Source: PVC group bacterium
Lineage (GTDB): Bacteria > Verrucomicrobiota > Kiritimatiellia > CAIKKV01 > PXCX01
DNA length: 8,037 bases
Direction of reading: 5' to 3'
Assembly: GCA_003567575.1 (NCBI GenBank)
Contig: PWZG01000106.1
Location: 1 to 8,037 of the forward strand
Position numbers and translations under genes: made by a program. This document shows, one piece after another, positions 5,577 to 8,037 of the stretch. The notes beneath the pieces were generated by a model that saw only the letters and a list, made by a program, of their open reading frames with translations, searched no databases and was not told the origin of the DNA. How positions within the stretch are numbered: the first letter of the stretch is position 1; each line of letters opens with the position of its first letter.

Positions 5577-6740
5577 ATGAGCCCTTTGGTTCGCAATAGA
5601 TCACACGCGGCTTCCGAAACACCGAAGGCGAAGCGTACGGAAACGAGACCCGGCCCTGCGAAGCGGCCGGGGGTGCGCCGCCGGTCGGTACCGGGCGCTC
5701 GAAAAATTGTCAGCAAGGAATTGCCGGGTTTTTCACGACAATTATCGGCCATGCTGGGCGCGGGTATGTCCATTGTCGCAACTCTGGACGCACTGAAAGA
5801 TCAAGCGGTAAATCCAAATTTCAAAGCCGTCATAGGCGGGCTTCACGACTCGATCGAGGGAGGCGCCGCGTTTTCCGAAGCGCTACGCAATTATCCGTCG
5901 ATCTTCGACAATCTGTATATCAGCATGGTGCGCAGCGGTGAGATGGGCGGTCAATTGGCCGAAACGGTTGGCCGTGTGGCATCGTTTCTTGAAGCCAGCG
6001 CCAAGCTCAAGCGCAAGGTCAAATCCGCCATGACTTATCCGACCGTGGTTTTTTGCATATCGATCGCGCTGGCAGTGGCCATGATTCTGTTCATTGTGCC
6101 GGTTTTCGCCGATATGTTCGAGGACTTTGACGCCACCCTGCCGGGACCAACCCAGTTTTTGATCGCTCTCAGTGATGGCGCCCGTGCCTACAGTATTTAT
6201 GTTTTCCCGGCTTTGCTGGTAGCGTTTTTCTTGTTCCGGTACTGGGCCAAACAGCCTTCGGGCGCATTGACGATGGACCGGGTAAAGCTGAGGATGCCGG
6301 TTTTCGGGCCGTTATTGCAAAAAGTCGCCATGGCCCGTTTCGCACGCACATTTGCCCAATTGCTGCGCAGCGGCGTACCTATTCTAAGCGCACTCGATAT
6401 CGTCGCGTCGGCTACGGGCAACCTGGTGGTGATGGGAATTGTTAACCAAGCCCAGAAACAGGTGGAAAGCGGAGAATTACTCTCAGTGGCGCTGAAGGGT
6501 AAGCCGGTATTTCCCGGAATGATGGTGCGTATGATGGCGGCCGGCGAAAAAACAGGTCGTATCGATGAAATGATGGATAGTATTGCGGATTTCTACGATG
6601 ACGAAGTCGAAACGGCATTGGCGGGCTTGACATCCATGATCGAACCGTTTTTAATGGTGTTTTTGGGCGTCATCGTAGGCGGTATTCTGATCGGTATGTT
6701 TCTGCCGATTTTCCAGCTCGGTGAAGTCGTCACGATGTAA
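5577..6740 (+). CDS. pilC: Type IV pilus / type II secretion inner-membrane platform protein (PilC/GspF family)
   Basis: This is the polytopic inner-membrane platform that couples the assembly ATPase to pilin insertion. The 387-residue product shows the family's internal duplication. Cytoplasmic GspF domain 1 spans about 50-150 and domain 2 about 252-350, each with an aromatic-arginine start (FSRQL at 52, FARTF at 255) and a Gly-Glu-x-x-Gly motif (GEMGG at 121, GEKTG at 323). Hydrophobic segments at about 156-178, 205-224 and 358-381 are the expected three membrane spans. The first 43 residues are highly basic (13 Lys/Arg, 6 Pro) and probably disordered in the cytoplasm. The ATG start has AAGGA 7 nt upstream. 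It follows pilB by 154 nt and is followed after 14 nt by a response-regulator gene, probably in the same transcript. GspF is the alternative name if the cluster is a type II secretion system. Confidence 0.93.
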   Translation: MSPLVRNRSHAASETPKAKRTETRPGPAKRPGVRRRSVPGARKIVSKELPGFSRQLSAMLGAGMSIVATLDALKDQAVNPNFKAVIGGLHDSIEGGAAFSEALRNYPSIFDNLYISMVRSGEMGGQLAETVGRVASFLEASAKLKRKVKSAMTYPTVVFCISIALAVAMILFIVPVFADMFEDFDATLPGPTQFLIALSDGARAYSIYVFPALLVAFFLFRYWAKQPSGALTMDRVKLRMPVFGPLLQKVAMARFARTFAQLLRSGVPILSALDIVASATGNLVVMGIVNQAQKQVESGELLSVALKGKPVFPGMMVRMMAAGEKTGRIDEMMDSIADFYDDEVETALAGLTSMIEPFLMVFLGVIVGGILIGMFLPIFQLGEVVTM

Positions 6741-6754
6741 TTCTGGAACAATTT

Positions 6755-8037
6755 ATGACTAGAATCTTGATAGTGGAAGACGAGCCGAGTACGTTAAACG
6801 TGCTGAGCACCTTGCTTAAGACCGAAGGTTATGATGTGACGGCGGTCGATAACGGCAATGACGCCCTGCAACTGCTCGACACGGTACAGTTCGATCTGAT
6901 GCTTTCGGATATACGTATGACGCCGGTAGACGGCATGGAATTGCTTAAACGGGCCCATGACCGGCAGCCGCAAACGGCGGTGATCATGTTGACCGGCTAC
7001 GGAACGGTGGAAACGGCAATCCAGTCGCTTAAGCTCGGTGCATTCGATTACGTTACCAAACCGTTTAAGGTTGACGAACTTTTTGTTTCCGTTCAAAAGG
7101 CGATCGAAGCCAGCGCTTCGCGCAGCGCCAATCCCGGCGCGCCTACGGAGGAGCATTACTGTTTCGAAAATATCGTGGGGGCCAGCGAATCGATGCGCAA
7201 AGTCTGCCAAATGCTTGAGCGCGTTGCTCAGACCGAGGTAATGGTTCTACTCCTGGGCGAGGACGGCGTCGGCAAATCATTGATTGCGCGAACCGTTCAC
7301 GCCATTAGCAAACGACGCGATGAACCTTTTATCCATTGCAATTGTTTGGAAATGACGGATGCCATTCTGGATCGAACGCTTTTCGGTTCGCCGGCGGAAA
7401 AAAACAGACCGGCGCAACCCGGTGTCTTCGAGAAAGCGCAAGGCGGAACGCTCTATATCGAAGGGATACACGCCATGCCCATAAGCGTACAGGACCGACT
7501 GCTGAAGATTTTGCAGGATAAAACATTATCGGCAAGCAGCGGCGGCAAACCGGTCCCGCTCAACGTACGGCTGATAACCTCCAGTAAAACCCCGCTTGAA
7601 ACTTTGGTCGAGACGGAAAAAATACGTCAGGATTTGTATTATCGACTGAGTGCGTTGCCGGTCGAAATCAAACCCCTGCGTCAGCGGCCGGATGACATTC
7701 TTCCCCTCGTATTCCATTCGTTGCGCCTTTTTATCGGCGAAGACAAACGTTTGCCAACCGTAACCGCCGAAGCATGCGCCATCCTTCAGCAATATAACTG
7801 GCCGGGAAATGTGCGTGAGCTGGAAAACGTTATCAAGCACGCGCTTGCCTTTACCAAGGATGCCCTCGGCAAAGACGCGCTGCCGCCGGCCATTGTCAAA
7901 GATATGAAGCATCGTGTGCAGCGGATTCCCAGGAAAACCAGCGAGGCCGACGCCTATCGCGCCAGAGCGCTTAAATCGTTTTTATTGCGCGAAAAGGAAA
8001 AGAAATCGATCGAACTGGCTCTCAAGAATTCCGGCGG
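6755..8037 (+). CDS. NtrC/PilR-type response regulator with degenerate sigma54-activator ATPase domain (3' end outside window)
   Basis: The window holds 427 complete codons and the frame stays open at its end. Residues 1-120 form an intact receiver domain with acidic pair Glu8-Asp9, phospho-acceptor Asp52, Thr80 and Lys102. Residues from about 138 form an AAA+ domain like that of sigma54 activators. It has Walker A GEDGVGKS (168-175), the LFG...PGVFEKAQGGTL segment (209-233), IRQDLYYRL (290-298) with the candidate arginine-finger residues 291 and 297, and WPGNVREL (349-356). Two hallmarks are missing. The GAFTGA sigma54-contact loop is absent between Phe210 and Phe225, and Walker B reads LYIEGI (233-238) instead of LFLDEI. 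Sensor I also differs (TSSK). The final visible residues (EKKSIELALKNSGG) look like the start of a Fis-type DNA-binding helix-turn-helix. Only 14 nt separate it from pilC, with a weak GGA ribosome site. It likely regulates the pilus genes, probably without sigma54; the target is unknown. Confidence 0.9.
   Translation, partial: MTRILIVEDEPSTLNVLSTLLKTEGYDVTAVDNGNDALQLLDTVQFDLMLSDIRMTPVDGMELLKRAHDRQPQTAVIMLTGYGTVETAIQSLKLGAFDYVTKPFKVDELFVSVQKAIEASASRSANPGAPTEEHYCFENIVGASESMRKVCQMLERVAQTEVMVLLLGEDGVGKSLIARTVHAISKRRDEPFIHCNCLEMTDAILDRTLFGSPAEKNRPAQPGVFEKAQGGTLYIEGIHAMPISVQDRLLKILQDKTLSASSGGKPVPLNVRLITSSKTPLETLVETEKIRQDLYYRLSALPVEIKPLRQRPDDILPLVFHSLRLFIGEDKRLPTVTAEACAILQQYNWPGNVRELENVIKHALAFTKDALGKDALPPAIVKDMKHRVQRIPRKTSEADAYRARALKSFLLREKEKKSIELALKNSG

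Noticed and set aside
7526..7912. Open frame of 128 codons on the minus strand opposite the response regulator
   Set aside because: It overlaps the conserved AAA+ coding sequence entirely and shows no family features.

Overview
The window reads as a bacterial chromosome segment of moderate GC content. It holds two housekeeping tRNA-modification genes on the minus strand and, divergently on the plus strand, part of a type IV pilus / type II secretion assembly cluster. Coding density is high, with little foreign-looking sequence. The lineage cannot be fixed from the sequence. A PVC-superphylum relative (Kiritimatiellota, Lentisphaerota or Verrucomicrobiota) is my weak guess, based on protein flavour and on the repeat-rich intergenic spacers.

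Layout. Positions 1-226 carry no gene but hold a dense cluster of short direct and inverted repeats and a probable terminator for the minus-strand operon. Positions 227-2125 (minus) are mnmG and 2129-3529 (minus) are mnmE. They are separated by 3 nt and clearly co-transcribed, with a plausible sigma70-type promoter at 3567-3595. MnmE (GTPase) and MnmG (FAD enzyme) form the complex that modifies U34 in the wobble position of certain tRNAs. Inside mnmG lies a perfect 16-bp palindrome matching the ParB-binding parS consensus. It sits in an in-frame insertion of about 30 residues. mnmG classically lies next to the rsmG-parA-parB/oriC region, so this site may mark the origin-proximal chromosome segregation centre.

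Positions 3530-3703 are the divergent intergenic region. On the plus strand follow pilB/gspE (3704-5422, assembly ATPase), a 154-nt spacer with an inverted/tandem repeat and a GC-rich hairpin, then pilC/gspF (5577-6740, inner-membrane platform protein). After only 14 nt comes a response regulator (6755 to the window end, incomplete). The ATPase and platform protein together power pilus or pseudopilus assembly, and the regulator probably belongs to the same transcription unit.

The regulator has the receiver/AAA+ layout of NtrC/PilR sigma54 activators. However, it lacks the GAFTGA sigma54-contact loop, and its Walker B Asp-Glu pair has become Glu-Gly. It is therefore unlikely to be a normal sigma54 activator. 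This and the coding parS site are the two most notable observations. I saw no CRISPR array, tRNA, rRNA, transposase or DnaA-box cluster.
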